NCBI GenBank assembly: GCA_041671545.1
Contig: JBAZBI010000002.1
Coordinates: forward strand, 124,001 to 188,000
Length of the DNA stretch: 64,000 bases
Source: UBA1563 sp041671545
GTDB taxonomy: Bacteria; Bacteroidota; Ignavibacteria; Ignavibacteriales; Ignavibacteriaceae
Direction: 5' to 3'
The notes beneath the pieces are model-generated. The model did not search any database, had not been told where the DNA came from, and worked only from the letters and a program-made list of their open reading frames with translations. Made by a program: the position numbers and the translations under genes. The first letter of the stretch is position 1; every line of letters begins with the position of its first letter. Positions 34,690 to 44,028 of the stretch are shown piece by piece.

Positions 34690-36567
34690 TTGATCAGAGA
34701 TTATGATGTAGTGGTTATTGGTGCCGGACATGCGGGAATTGAAGCTGCTTGCGCCTCCGGGAAAATGGGCTTGAAAGTAGCGTTAATAACCATGGAAAAA
34801 GAAGCGATAGGAAGAATGTCTTGCAATCCAGCTATAGGCGGTACAGCTAAAGGACATCTGGTTAGAGAGATTGATGCGCTTGGCGGAGTAATGGGGCTAA
34901 TTGCAGATCAAAGCGGAATACAATTTAGAATTTTGAACCGCTCCAAAGGACCAGCGGTTTGGTCGCCGAGAAGTCAGAATGACAGAAAGCTCTATTCTGA
35001 AGTTGCTATCAAGGTGATTAAGTCGTATGAAAATATTGAAGTTGTTGAGGGATCAGTTGTTGAAGTTCTGGTTGAGAACAAGAAAGTCTCTGCAGTAGTA
35101 ACCTCAGAAAATCAACAAATAAATTGCAAAGCAGTAATCATTTGTTCGGGAACATTCTTAAACGGATTAATGCATACCGGATTAAAAGCTGTCTCAGGGG
35201 GGAGATTTGGAGAAATGCCGGCAACGGGACTGACCGAATGTCTTTTGCAATTAGGATTCGAATCGGGGAGATTGAAAACCGGAACCCCCCCAAGATTAAA
35301 CAAAAATTCAATTAATTGGGAGGTGTTGGAACCGCAACCGGGAGACGAGAATCCGCAACCATTTTCTTTTAGAACAGACAAGTCTAAATTTCCTTTTTTG
35401 CCACAAGTAAATTGTCACATTACTTATACCGATGCTTCGGTGCATAAAATTCTTGAAAAAGGTTTTAACGAATCGCCGATGTTCACCGGCTTAATAAGAG
35501 GAGTTGGTCCACGGTATTGTCCATCAATTGAAGATAAAATTGTACGTTTTAAAGATAAGGAAAGGCATCACTTATTTCTTGAATCGGAAGGATTGGATTC
35601 TGATCTAATTTACTTAAACGGTTTTTCAACTTCTTTGCCTGCTGAAGTTCAACTTGAAGCTATTCAAAAAATTAAAGGATTAGAGCAAGCCGAAATGATC
35701 CGTCCCGGTTATGCGGTCGAGTACGACTTTTTTCCTCCACATCAAGTGGATTTAACCCTTGAAACAAAACTAATCGAAGGACTTTATTTCGCGGGACAAA
35801 TAAACGGAACATCAGGATATGAAGAAGCTGCTGCTCAGGGTTTGGTAGCAGGTATAAACGCTTCAGCAAAAATATTACAAAAAGAGGAACTGATTCTAAA
35901 AAGAAGTGAAGCTTACATTGGTGTTTTGATTGATGACCTTGTAAATAAATCAACCGAGGAACCGTACCGGATGTTCACGTCACGAGCTGAACACAGATTG
36001 CTTTTGAGGCAGGATAATTCAGACATAAGGCTCTCGGGATACGGGCACAAATACGGACTAATCCCGAATGAACTTATTGAGCAAGTAAAAGAAAAGAAGA
36101 TTAGCATTTTCGCGGGAAGGCAGTTGTTAGAAACGATAAAAATTCCCTCAAAAGAGATCAATTTTTTGCTTTTGGAAATTGGAGAAAATGAATCGGACTC
36201 ATCTGATACCATTGCAAAATTGGTGAAGAGACCCGAATTAAAATTAGCTGATATTTTGAAAGTAAAATCAGAAAATGATTCAGCATTAGCCGAAATTAAA
36301 AATAACGATTACCTCATCCAACAACTAGAAACTGAATTGAAGTACGATGGATACATAAAACGTCAGGAGGAGGTAGTTAAAAAAGTGGAAAAATTTGAAG
36401 AACTGCACATTCCTTTAAACTTCAATTATTCAAACTTAAACAGTTTATCTACTGAAGGAAGAGAAAAACTCAACAAAGTTAAACCTCGTTCAATCGGACA
36501 GGCTTCTCGAATATCGGGAGTGACGGCTTCAGATATTTCAATTTTATTGGTATATTTGCGCAAATAA
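34690..36567 (+). CDS. mnmG: tRNA uridine 5-carboxymethylaminomethyl modification enzyme MnmG
   Basis: A 625-residue FAD-dependent enzyme that partners with MnmE in tRNA wobble modification. The start is TTG at 34690, giving MIRDYDVVVIGAGHAGIEAA, and an AAGGAAA site lies about 10 bases upstream. Other signatures are SCNPAIGGTAKGHLVREIDALGG (split by the turn) and the second conserved block GQINGTSGYEEAAAQGL. The C-terminal helical domain ends SGVTASDISILLVYL, the MnmE-binding region. Length is normal (620-630). Confidence 0.97.
   Translation: MIRDYDVVVIGAGHAGIEAACASGKMGLKVALITMEKEAIGRMSCNPAIGGTAKGHLVREIDALGGVMGLIADQSGIQFRILNRSKGPAVWSPRSQNDRKLYSEVAIKVIKSYENIEVVEGSVVEVLVENKKVSAVVTSENQQINCKAVIICSGTFLNGLMHTGLKAVSGGRFGEMPATGLTECLLQLGFESGRLKTGTPPRLNKNSINWEVLEPQPGDENPQPFSFRTDKSKFPFLPQVNCHITYTDASVHKILEKGFNESPMFTGLIRGVGPRYCPSIEDKIVRFKDKERHHLFLESEGLDSDLIYLNGFSTSLPAEVQLEAIQKIKGLEQAEMIRPGYAVEYDFFPPHQVDLTLETKLIEGLYFAGQINGTSGYEEAAAQGLVAGINASAKILQKEELILKRSEAYIGVLIDDLVNKSTEEPYRMFTSRAEHRLLLRQDNSDIRLSGYGHKYGLIPNELIEQVKEKKISIFAGRQLLETIKIPSKEINFLLLEIGENESDSSDTIAKLVKRPELKLADILKVKSENDSALAEIKNNDYLIQQLETELKYDGYIKRQEEVVKKVEKFEELHIPLNFNYSNLNSLSTEGREKLNKVKPRSIGQASRISGVTASDISILLVYLRK
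36551..36558 (+). promoter_or_regulatory. Promoter -7 element upstream of rsmG
   Basis: TATATTTG followed by CG, an exact TAnnTTTG match, located inside the last codons of mnmG and 31 bp before the rsmG ATG. It would allow rsmG to be transcribed independently of mnmG. Confidence 0.45.
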
Positions 36568-36589
36568 TTTCAAACAATTTGGATCCGGT

Positions 36590-37279
36590 ATGGCGACAGG
36601 AAATACTCGAGAAAAATATTTTCAGCAGATAACATCTTTTTATTGGGAAAACGGATATAACCCAGATTCAACACAAATGGAGAGGTTAGCATATTTTGCA
36701 AAACTGGTGGTTGAAAAGAATGAAGTTGTTAATCTTATTTCTCGAAAAGACGTTGATTCGATAATTGAAAATCACATCTTCATTACCTCTTTCATTTCTA
36801 AATATATTCCAGAAAAATGTACGAACTTTCTTGATATAGGAACCGGCGGAGGATTTCCAGGAATTCCTTTGGCGATTATGCGTCCGGATTTAAAGGGGGT
36901 CTTAATCGATTCGACTGGGAAAAAAATTGCCGCTGTTGAAGAGTTTATAGACAAGTTAATGCTCAATAATGTTAAAGCAGAAAACGGCAGAGTAGAAGAC
37001 CCTGAATTTATTGCTAAGTATAAAAACAGTTTTGATTTGGTAGTAAGTCGTGCAACCGAACCATTAATCATTCTCCTTCGTTACGCACTTCCTTTGATAA
37101 AAGATAAAGGACATTTAATGGTGCTTAAAGGTGGAGACCTTACAGAGGAATTTCAAAAAGCTGAAACAAAATATAAGCCACGCATAAAAAAATCAACAAT
37201 TTATGATCTTCACTACAAGCCGACAAATCTTAGAAATGTGAAAGAGAAAAAACTTGTTCATCTGGAAATTGAAAAATAA
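36590..37279 (+). CDS. rsmG: 16S rRNA (guanine-527-N7)-methyltransferase RsmG
   Basis: A 229-residue SAM-dependent enzyme that methylates G527 of 16S rRNA. The SAM-binding signature FLDIGTGGGFPGIPLAI is exact, and the later VVSRATEPL with LMVLKGG matches the family. The ATG lies 22 bp after the mnmG stop. In many bacteria parA-parB follow; here murQ does, starting inside the rsmG stop region (ATAATG overlap). Confidence 0.96.
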   Translation: MATGNTREKYFQQITSFYWENGYNPDSTQMERLAYFAKLVVEKNEVVNLISRKDVDSIIENHIFITSFISKYIPEKCTNFLDIGTGGGFPGIPLAIMRPDLKGVLIDSTGKKIAAVEEFIDKLMLNNVKAENGRVEDPEFIAKYKNSFDLVVSRATEPLIILLRYALPLIKDKGHLMVLKGGDLTEEFQKAETKYKPRIKKSTIYDLHYKPTNLRNVKEKKLVHLEIEK

Positions 37280-38217
37280 TGTCTTCGACACTCGATACTG
37301 AAAAACTTTTTCATGAAATAGCTGGTTTGGCTACCGAACAGCGCAATCCTCATTCAATGGAGATTGATGCAGCTTCAACTCACGAAATTTTAAGAATCAT
37401 TAATGAAGAAGATAAGCTTGTCCCTTTAGCTGTTGAAAAAGAACTTCCTTACATTGAACAAGCTGTTGATTTAATTGTAAAAGCTTTTAAAAATGGTGGA
37501 AGGTTGATTTATTTTGGAGCTGGAACGAGTGGAAGATTAGGTGTTGTTGATGCCTCTGAATGTCCGCCAACTTATGGAACGCCGCCGGAATTAGTACAAG
37601 GATTTATTGCCGGCGGAAGAGAAGCAATGTTTGTTTCCCAAGAAGGAGCTGAGGACCACGAAGAAAACGGCGCAGTTGATGTTTTGAAAGCATCGGTTAC
37701 ATCGAAAGACGTTGTGTGCGGTATTGCCGCAAGTAAACGTACACCTTATGTAATTGGAGCGGTAAAAAAAGCTAAGGAACTTGGCGCAACCACTCTTTAT
37801 GTAACATGTAATCCGCGAAGCAAATTTGATATTAAAGAAGTTGATGTAGCTATTTGTCCGTATGTTGGACCTGAAGTTGTAATGGGTTCAACAAGAATGA
37901 AAAGCGGTACTGCGCAAAAATTAGTATTAAATATGCTCACCACCGCCTCAATGATCCGTATGGGAAAAGTCTATGAAAATATGATGATAGACTTGCAAAT
38001 GACAAATAAAAAATTGGTTGAAAGAGCAAAGCGTATTGTTATGACGATTACCGGAGTTGATTACGAAACAGCAACATCATATCTTGTAAAAGCCGAATGG
38101 CATGTTAAGACAGCTTTAGTTATGATTAAAGCTGGTGTCTCCGTTGAAGAAGCTGCTAAAAGATTAGAACTTGCAGACGGATTTGTTCGTAAAGCGATAG
38201 CGATAAAACTTAAATAG
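37279..38217 (+). CDS. murQ: N-acetylmuramic acid 6-phosphate etherase
   Basis: A 312-residue MurQ, which cleaves the lactyl ether of MurNAc 6-phosphate to give GlcNAc 6-phosphate in peptidoglycan recycling. The SIS-domain signature is YFGAGTSGRLGVVDASECPPTY, with the catalytic Glu in the SEC segment and ISxEGAEDxxE (SQEGAEDHEENGA) in the middle. The GSTRMKSGTAQK loop is also conserved. Length matches E. coli MurQ (298). The gene starts at the last base of the rsmG stop, so translation is coupled. Confidence 0.96.
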   Translation: MSSTLDTEKLFHEIAGLATEQRNPHSMEIDAASTHEILRIINEEDKLVPLAVEKELPYIEQAVDLIVKAFKNGGRLIYFGAGTSGRLGVVDASECPPTYGTPPELVQGFIAGGREAMFVSQEGAEDHEENGAVDVLKASVTSKDVVCGIAASKRTPYVIGAVKKAKELGATTLYVTCNPRSKFDIKEVDVAICPYVGPEVVMGSTRMKSGTAQKLVLNMLTTASMIRMGKVYENMMIDLQMTNKKLVERAKRIVMTITGVDYETATSYLVKAEWHVKTALVMIKAGVSVEEAAKRLELADGFVRKAIAIKLK

Positions 38218-38244
38218 TTTTCTTGTTTTGAAACTATTTCTTTC
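38212..38244 (+). terminator. Probable intrinsic terminator after murQ
   Basis: A perfect 9-bp inverted repeat, aaatagttt (38212-38220) and aaactattt (38231-38239), overlaps the murQ stop. The stem is AT-rich and the tail (cttt) is short, so it is a weak terminator. Confidence 0.5.
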
Positions 38245-38357
38245 ACCTTCCCATATTTTTAACCGTTGTTAAAACGATAAGTTTGATTATCCTTCCATCG
38301 TTTGATATATTTCATTTACAATAAACTTATTTTATCTTATCGAAGAAGAGAATTACT

Positions 38358-39536
38358 ATGAGAAAAGTAGTTATCACCCACGCCAAACGAACAGCTGTTG
38401 GATCTTTCAGCGGAAGTTTAAGCAGTTTTACTGCACCTCAACTTGGTAGCATTGTTATTAAAGGAATTTTAGCTGAATCGGGACTTGACAAAAATCTTGC
38501 TGATGAAGTAATAATGGGAAATGTATTAACTGCAGGATTGGGGCAAGCTCCTGCAAGGCAAGCAGCTATTTACGCAGGACTTTCAGAAAAAACAGAATGC
38601 TTAACGATAAACAAAATGTGCGGCAGTGGACTAAAAGCGGTAATGCTTGCTCAACAAGCCATTGCCTGCGGAGATGCAGATATAATTATTGCCGGCGGGC
38701 AAGAGAGTATGACGAATGCCCCGTATCTTTTAAAGCAGGGCAGAAGCGGCTATCGGTTAGGAAATTCAACTATATATGATTCCATTTTGATCGATGGTTT
38801 AACGGATGTTTATAATAATATTCATATGGGAAACTGTGCTGAATCTTGTGCAAAAGATTTTCATTTTACCCGCGAAGAGCTTGATTCGTTTGCTGTTAAA
38901 TCATACAAAAAAGCATTAACCGCAATTGAAGAAGGAAAATTCACTGATGAGATTATTGATGTTATTTTGAAATCAAAAAACGGCGAAACAATCTTCAACA
39001 AAGACGAGGAACCGGGAAAAGTAAATTTCGATAAAATATCTTCACTTAAACCGGTGTTCGATAAAAACGGTGTGGTTACTGCGGCAAACGCCTCAAGTCT
39101 AAATGATGGAGCTGCGGCTTTGCTAATTATGTCGGAAGAAAAAGCAAAAGAGCTTGGGTTTACTCCAATTGTTGAAATTGTTGCACAAAGTTCCGCAGCG
39201 AAAGCCCCAATCGAATTTACAACCGCTCCGGCGGATGCCATTCAAAAGGTTTTAACAAAAGCGAAGTTGACGAAAGATCAAATTGATCTTTTTGAAATTA
39301 ATGAAGCGTTTGCAGTAGTTTCATTAGCGGTCAATAAAATTCTTGATTTACCGGAAGAAAAAATTAATGTTAACGGTGGAGCAATTGCAATCGGGCATCC
39401 AATTGGAGCGAGTGGCGCACGCATTCTAACAACACTGTTGTATGAAATGAAAAGAAGAAATTCTAATTACGGATTAGCTTCGCTTTGTATTGGCGGTGGA
39501 GAAGCTTCAGCATTAATTGTAAAAAGATATGAATAA
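38358..39536 (+). CDS. Acetyl-CoA C-acetyltransferase (thiolase)
   Basis: A 392-residue thiolase II that condenses or cleaves acetoacetyl-CoA. The nucleophile is in NKMCGSGLKAVML (Cys about 89). The His is in AIGHPIGASGARI (about 349), and the base Cys is in CIGGGEASALIV (about 379; usually CIGGGQG, here Glu-Ala). The gene has an aagaagaga site upstream of ATG. Neighbouring genes do not form a complete beta-oxidation or PHB set. The acyl-CoA synthetase at 18689 is the only other fatty-acid gene in the window. Confidence 0.93.
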   Translation: MRKVVITHAKRTAVGSFSGSLSSFTAPQLGSIVIKGILAESGLDKNLADEVIMGNVLTAGLGQAPARQAAIYAGLSEKTECLTINKMCGSGLKAVMLAQQAIACGDADIIIAGGQESMTNAPYLLKQGRSGYRLGNSTIYDSILIDGLTDVYNNIHMGNCAESCAKDFHFTREELDSFAVKSYKKALTAIEEGKFTDEIIDVILKSKNGETIFNKDEEPGKVNFDKISSLKPVFDKNGVVTAANASSLNDGAAALLIMSEEKAKELGFTPIVEIVAQSSAAKAPIEFTTAPADAIQKVLTKAKLTKDQIDLFEINEAFAVVSLAVNKILDLPEEKINVNGGAIAIGHPIGASGARILTTLLYEMKRRNSNYGLASLCIGGGEASALIVKRYE

Positions 39537-39561
39537 TTTAAGCTGATCTACAAGTTGAAAG

Positions 39562-39600
39562 AAAAGGGACAAACTGATTTAAAGATTGTCCCTTTATTTT
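39562..39600 (+). terminator. Intrinsic terminator after the thiolase
   Basis: Aaagggacaa (39563-39572) and ttgtcccttt (39586-39595) form a perfect 10-bp stem with a T-rich tail, placed between the convergent thiolase and M13 peptidase genes. It may terminate both. Confidence 0.8.
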
Positions 39601-39601
39601 T

Positions 39602-41638
39602 TCACCAAATTTTTACCCGTTTGTTTTCAGGTCTGAACATTGGTTGCCCTTCTTTTACTCCAAAGGCTTTATAAAAATCTGGAAGATCACTGAGAGGACC
39701 ATTAACGCGCAAAAATTCAGGGGCGTGAACATCGGTCATAATTTGCTGTGCAAGTGATTCAGGTCTTTTGTGTCCAAGCCAGGCATACGCATAACCAAGC
39801 CAGAATCGTTGCTGCGGAGTAAAGCCGTCAATCATTTTTCCTTCTTTGAACTGCTCTGTTTTTTTGAATGCGTCGTAACCCAAAACCAAACCGCCGAGAT
39901 CAGCAATATTTTCACCAAGCGTAGCTTTTCCGTTCACATGCATACTGTCCAGCACAACATAGTTATCAAATTGATCGATCATCACGGAAGCTTTTTGCGT
40001 AAATTTTTCTTCGTCTTCCTTTGTCCACCAATTAGTTAAATTTCCTTTTGCGTCATACTGTCTGCCTTCGTCATCAAAGCCGTGAGTTAATTCATGACCG
40101 ATAGTTGAAGCTCCGGCGTACGAATAAACGACTGCGTCATCAAGCAAAGAATCAACCGTTCCCGGAATAATAAAAATTGCTGCGGGTAAAACAATTTCGT
40201 TGTTCGACGGATTGTAATAAGCATTGTAAGTTTGAGGAGTCATTCCCCACTCAGTTCTATCAACGGGCTTGCCGAGTCTGGCAATATTTCTCTTAAACCA
40301 AAAAACATTTGCATTGATGGAATTTCTTAAATAAGATGTGCGGTCAATTTTTAAGGCGGAAAAATCTTTCCATTGATTTGGGTATCCGACTTTTTTAGTA
40401 ATGCTGTTTAATTTTATCAAAGCTTTTTCTTTGGTCGATTGACTCATCCAATCCAGGTTTTTAATTCTTTCGCGGTAAGCGTCAATAATATCATCAACAA
40501 CTTTTTCATAACGCTGTTTTGTTTTAGGCGAATAATATTTCTGCACGTAAACTTGTCCGAGCAATTCACCCATCGCATCTTCAACGGCATCTTGAATCCT
40601 TTTCCAGCGCGGTCTTTGCTTTTTTACCCCGGACATTACCGTTCCTCTGAAATTAAATTTCTCATTATCAAAAGAATTGCTCATGCGATCGGCAAAAGTG
40701 TTTACCAAATGCCATCTCACGTATGCTTTCCAATCGCTTAAAGAAAATTTATCCAATGCGGAATTTAATTGAACGAAGAATTCAGGCTGACCAACAATAA
40801 CGCTGTCAATTTTTTCTATTCCTACTTTTTCAAATAAATTTTTCCAATTGATATTCGGAGTTAGCTTCTGCAATTGTGCAATCGTCATCTTATTGTAGTT
40901 TGCGTAAGGATCGCGTAAGTCTTCCAGCTTACGCGAAGAGTCGGCAAGAAAAGTTTCAATTTTAAAAATTGAATTTCCTTCATTAAGTGAAGTTGGATTT
41001 TCATCACCGGAAAGTTGAAGCATTTTGGAAAGATGCTTTACATATTCCTGCCGGATATTTTCCGTGCGTGCATCTTTTCTAAAATAGTAATCACGCTGGC
41101 GCAAACCCAAACCACCCTGCCAAAGATAGAGCGACCAAACATCGCTGTTCATTGCATCCTGCTCAACGAACGCATTAAACATTGCCGGTACGCCGTAAGT
41201 CTGCAATGTTGAAACAGCGGCAAGCAAGTCGTCCTTTGTTGATGCGGCTGAAATCATTTTTAATTCTTTCGTAAGATAAGTGGCGCCTTGTTTTTCGATG
41301 GTTGCGGAATCCATTCCGGCGAAATAAAAATCACCGACCTTTTGTGCATTACTTCCTTCCGGTGAAGTAGTTTGTGAAGCTTCCGCCAGAATAGTTTTCA
41401 ACTGATTATAAATTTCATCTTCCACAAGATGTCCGATCGTCCAGGCTTTTTCTGTTTCGGGGATGGGATTGTTTTTCATCCAGGTGCCGGTGGCGTATTT
41501 AAAAAAATCATCGCCTGGATCAACGCTTGCGTCAATTCCTTTTATGAGAAAATCATTTTTCTCTTGTGCAAGTATCGTAGGATTTGTAGAAACAAACAGA
41601 GTTAGAAAGACAAAAAGAATTTTTAGTGCAGTTTTCAT
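39602..41638 (-). CDS. Exported M13-family metallopeptidase (neprilysin/PepO type)
   Basis: A 678-residue zinc endopeptidase with an N-terminal signal (LKILFVFLTLFVSTNPTILAQ). The zinc site HELTH lies in ASTIGHELTHGFDDEGRQYD, with the downstream ENIADLGGL carrying the third ligand and the Asp partner. The C-terminal region has VKIW and a conserved NGPLSDLPDFYKAF, both diagnostic of M13. The enzyme degrades short peptides outside the cytoplasm. Length is normal for bacterial PepO/neprilysin (about 650-690). It is monocistronic. Confidence 0.95.
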   Translation of the reverse strand: MKTALKILFVFLTLFVSTNPTILAQEKNDFLIKGIDASVDPGDDFFKYATGTWMKNNPIPETEKAWTIGHLVEDEIYNQLKTILAEASQTTSPEGSNAQKVGDFYFAGMDSATIEKQGATYLTKELKMISAASTKDDLLAAVSTLQTYGVPAMFNAFVEQDAMNSDVWSLYLWQGGLGLRQRDYYFRKDARTENIRQEYVKHLSKMLQLSGDENPTSLNEGNSIFKIETFLADSSRKLEDLRDPYANYNKMTIAQLQKLTPNINWKNLFEKVGIEKIDSVIVGQPEFFVQLNSALDKFSLSDWKAYVRWHLVNTFADRMSNSFDNEKFNFRGTVMSGVKKQRPRWKRIQDAVEDAMGELLGQVYVQKYYSPKTKQRYEKVVDDIIDAYRERIKNLDWMSQSTKEKALIKLNSITKKVGYPNQWKDFSALKIDRTSYLRNSINANVFWFKRNIARLGKPVDRTEWGMTPQTYNAYYNPSNNEIVLPAAIFIIPGTVDSLLDDAVVYSYAGASTIGHELTHGFDDEGRQYDAKGNLTNWWTKEDEEKFTQKASVMIDQFDNYVVLDSMHVNGKATLGENIADLGGLVLGYDAFKKTEQFKEGKMIDGFTPQQRFWLGYAYAWLGHKRPESLAQQIMTDVHAPEFLRVNGPLSDLPDFYKAFGVKEGQPMFRPENKRVKIW

Positions 41639-41768
41639 AAGATTGTTTTTCGTAAATGATTGTAAAGTTATTTATTCGTTTTTTAAACATAAATAATTTT
41701 TAGTGATATACCTTTTCAGCAAAACTGACACGCTGGTTTTTTCTCCATCATTTCAAATTAAAATTGTC

Positions 41769-41776
41769 TAATTTTG
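41769..41776 (+). promoter_or_regulatory. Promoter -7 element of rubrerythrin gene
   Basis: TAATTTTG followed by CG, an exact TAnnTTTG match, 64 bp before the rubrerythrin ATG at 41841. No convincing -33 element is seen. Confidence 0.5.
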
Positions 41777-41840
41777 CGAAAGAAAGATTTATAAAATCGT
41801 TCTTTAAATAACTGTGAAACAACAAACAGAAAGGTTAACT

Positions 41841-42338
41841 ATGAAAACTACAAAAGAAAACCTGCAGGAAGCTTTTGCCGGTGAAAGTCAGGCAAACCAA
41901 AAATACCGCGCTTTTGCAAAGAAAGCCGAGCGTGAAGGATTTCCGAACATCGCTAAATTGTTCAACACCACCGCTGAAGCAGAAAGAATTCACGCCGAAG
42001 GGCATTTTAGTTCCTTAGAAGGAATCGGTTCTACGGCAGAAAATTTAAAAGCGGCAATTGCCGGAGAGACGTACGAATTCACAGAAATGTATCCGCCGAT
42101 GTTAGCGCAGGCGGAAGCTGAAAATCATAAAGCAAAAAGAATGTTCGGTTATGCGGTAAAAGCGGAACAAGTTCACGCCAAGCTTTATCAGATGGCTCTG
42201 GAAGCCGCTGAACAAGGCAAAGATTTGGAAGTAACGGAAATTTACTTGTGCCCGGTTTGCGGTCATATTGAATTTGGAAAGCCGACAGAAAATTGCCCGA
42301 TATGCGGAACGCTTGCTTCAAAATTTGTTAAACTGTAA
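41841..42338 (+). CDS. Rubrerythrin
   Basis: A 165-residue rubrerythrin, a peroxide-reducing protein of anaerobes and microaerophiles. The N-terminal four-helix diiron domain has EAFAGESQANQKY (first Glu), EAERIHAEGH and EAENHKAKR motifs supplying the metal ligands. The C-terminal rubredoxin-like iron site has CPVCGHIEFG and CPICG (two CxxC). The ATG at 41841 is preferred over an upstream GTG at 41814, because aaagg lies before it and the protein then begins at the family start. It is consistent with oxygen-sensitive metabolism. Confidence 0.94.
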   Translation: MKTTKENLQEAFAGESQANQKYRAFAKKAEREGFPNIAKLFNTTAEAERIHAEGHFSSLEGIGSTAENLKAAIAGETYEFTEMYPPMLAQAEAENHKAKRMFGYAVKAEQVHAKLYQMALEAAEQGKDLEVTEIYLCPVCGHIEFGKPTENCPICGTLASKFVKL

Positions 42339-42402
42339 AATCAGTTAAATGGATTAAGGAAATTGGCAAGAATATTTGTAGGGTAGAAAAACATCAACGG
42401 TG

Positions 42403-42500
42403 TGGAAGAATGAAAATGAATGGATAAATGATTTTCATTCAATCATACAACAATTCAACCATTCATTTTAAGTATAATTTGGTTCTGGTTTACCAAGCCA
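42403..42500 (-). repeat. Dispersed palindromic intergenic repeat, copy 2
   Basis: On the minus strand it begins with TGGTAAACCAGAACCAAAT (42495-42477), matching copy 1 at 18 of 19 bases. It continues with GAATG/CATTC arms that fold back on themselves. It fills most of the 182-bp spacer between rubrerythrin and the ABC ATPase gene. Confidence 0.75.
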
Positions 42501-42520
42501 TACTTCGGTTTTTCCTTCGC

Positions 42521-43201
42521 TTACTCAGAAACTAATTTACCTTCTTTTATCCGAATAATTCTTTGAGTTAATTTATTCAAAACATTTTCTTGATGAGAAA
42601 TGCAGATGAGCGTAATTCCTTTTTCTGCGTTAATCTTTTTGAGCAGCAGCAATAAATTTAACTGCGACTCAACATCCTGTGCTGAAAAAGGCTCGTCTAA
42701 GATCAATATTTCCGGCTCAACTGCAAGCAGACGCGCTAATGCAACACGTTGCCTTTGTCCGCCGCTTAATTGAATGCAATATTTTTCAAGTGAATTTTCA
42801 TCAATATTTACATCCGATAGCACGTTGCGCAATCGCTCTTCATATGAAATAGATTTTCCATTCTTCTGTTGCAAAACTTCAACCAAAATATCCTTTACCT
42901 TTCTAAAAGGATTGGCTATATCTTCGGAATTCTGAAATAAAAGTTGAATGCTGTTTGCAGTGCGATTTTCTGATTTTGGAAAATTTTTAATTATCTCACC
43001 ACCGGTTGGTTCAAGAATTCCGACCACCAATTTTGCAAGCGTAGTTTTACCGCCACCTGATGGACCAGCAATGCCAACTATTTCGCCTCTCTCCACTTCA
43101 AAGGAAATGTTTTTTAATATTTCCTTTTCCATTCTCTTTCGGAAGAAAGAATTTCTTTTGACGGAATAAGAAATGTTTTTAACGGTTAATAACGGCTTCA
43201 C
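42521..43201 (-). CDS. Peptide/nickel-type ABC transporter ATPase, second subunit
   Basis: A 226-residue ABC ATPase of the DppF/OppF type. Walker A GPSGGGKTT (about 44), signature LSGGQRQRVALARLLA, Walker B LILDEPFSA and the H-loop SHQ are intact. The protein is short, lacking the usual C-terminal oligopeptide-binding extension. The start is GTG at 43201, overlapping the upstream ATPase gene by 23 bp. It is the second of a two-gene operon that diverges from the binding-protein/permease/kinase operon. Confidence 0.9.
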   Translation of the reverse strand: MKPLLTVKNISYSVKRNSFFRKRMEKEILKNISFEVERGEIVGIAGPSGGGKTTLAKLVVGILEPTGGEIIKNFPKSENRTANSIQLLFQNSEDIANPFRKVKDILVEVLQQKNGKSISYEERLRNVLSDVNIDENSLEKYCIQLSGGQRQRVALARLLAVEPEILILDEPFSAQDVESQLNLLLLLKKINAEKGITLICISHQENVLNKLTQRIIRIKEGKLVSE

Positions 43202-43949
43202 TGTTTAACTGCTTATATGCGTTGAGAAAATTTTTAATTGATCCCGATTCTACATTGAAAAAATCTTTGTATGAAACAAATTCAGAAAGATTTCCGCTAT
43301 CTAAATAGGAAATAAAATCGGTGAAATTTTCAGCGAAAGATAAATCTTGCGTAATGATTAACGCGACGGAGTTGTTTTGAAGGACAAAATTTTTCAGTCG
43401 TTCTTTCACCAAACCAATGGTTTCGTTATCAATACCGGAAGTGGGTTCATCAAGCAAAAGAAATTTTGGTTTCTTTAATAATGCGAGAATGATGGCTATT
43501 CTTTGCGCCATTCCGCCGCTAACTTCATACGGATAAAATTGAAAAATTTTGGAAGGTTCCGGCAAGTTAAAAAACTTAAATTCTTTTATAATTTCAATTT
43601 CATCAAAAGAATAAAGGTTGAAATAATATCCAATTTTCTTCAACGGATCGAATGAGTTTACTGGGTCTTGAAAAACGTACTGAATTTGCGCTTTACGAAA
43701 TTCAGTTAATTGTTTTTGCATAAGCGAAAACAAATCTAAACCTTCAAATTCAACTGAACCGGTAACAGAAAAAACGTTTTCATCCAAAAGTTTTGTTAGC
43801 GATTTTACCAGCGTTGATTTCCCTTCTCCATTTTTACCAATTACGGTGTAAATAGTCTGGTCCTCCATTGTAAAGTGTACATTCTTTAGGAGAATTTGGC
43901 TTCCAACTTCTTCTTTCAACGCAATGGACTCAATATTTATTCGTATCAT
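43179..43949 (-). CDS. Peptide/nickel-type ABC transporter ATPase, first subunit
   Basis: A 256-residue ABC ATPase of the DppD/OppD type. Walker A GKNGEGKST (about 38), signature VSGGMAQRIAIILALL, Walker B FLLLDEPTSGID and an H-loop position occupied by ITQD (Gln in place of His) are visible. The Gln at the H-loop is unusual and may reduce turnover in this half; the partner ATPase has SHQ. It starts 79 bp from the divergent solute-binding lipoprotein gene. Confidence 0.9.
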   Translation of the reverse strand: MIRINIESIALKEEVGSQILLKNVHFTMEDQTIYTVIGKNGEGKSTLVKSLTKLLDENVFSVTGSVEFEGLDLFSLMQKQLTEFRKAQIQYVFQDPVNSFDPLKKIGYYFNLYSFDEIEIIKEFKFFNLPEPSKIFQFYPYEVSGGMAQRIAIILALLKKPKFLLLDEPTSGIDNETIGLVKERLKNFVLQNNSVALIITQDLSFAENFTDFISYLDSGNLSEFVSYKDFFNVESGSIKNFLNAYKQLNSEAVINR

Positions 43950-44010
43950 TAATCATGTTTAATTTTGTTTATTAATTTACAAAATAATAATTTGGTAAAA
44001 ATAGTTTCAG

Positions 44011-44018
44011 TAATTTTG
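44011..44018 (+). promoter_or_regulatory. Promoter -7 element of the transporter-kinase operon
   Basis: TAATTTTG followed by CG, an exact TAnnTTTG match, only 11 bp before the ATG at 44029. It predicts a leader of a few bases. A TTTG lies 16 bp upstream (43991-43994), shorter than the usual spacing. No sigma-54-like sequence is seen in this spacer. Confidence 0.5.
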
Positions 44019-44028
44019 CGAGAAAAAA

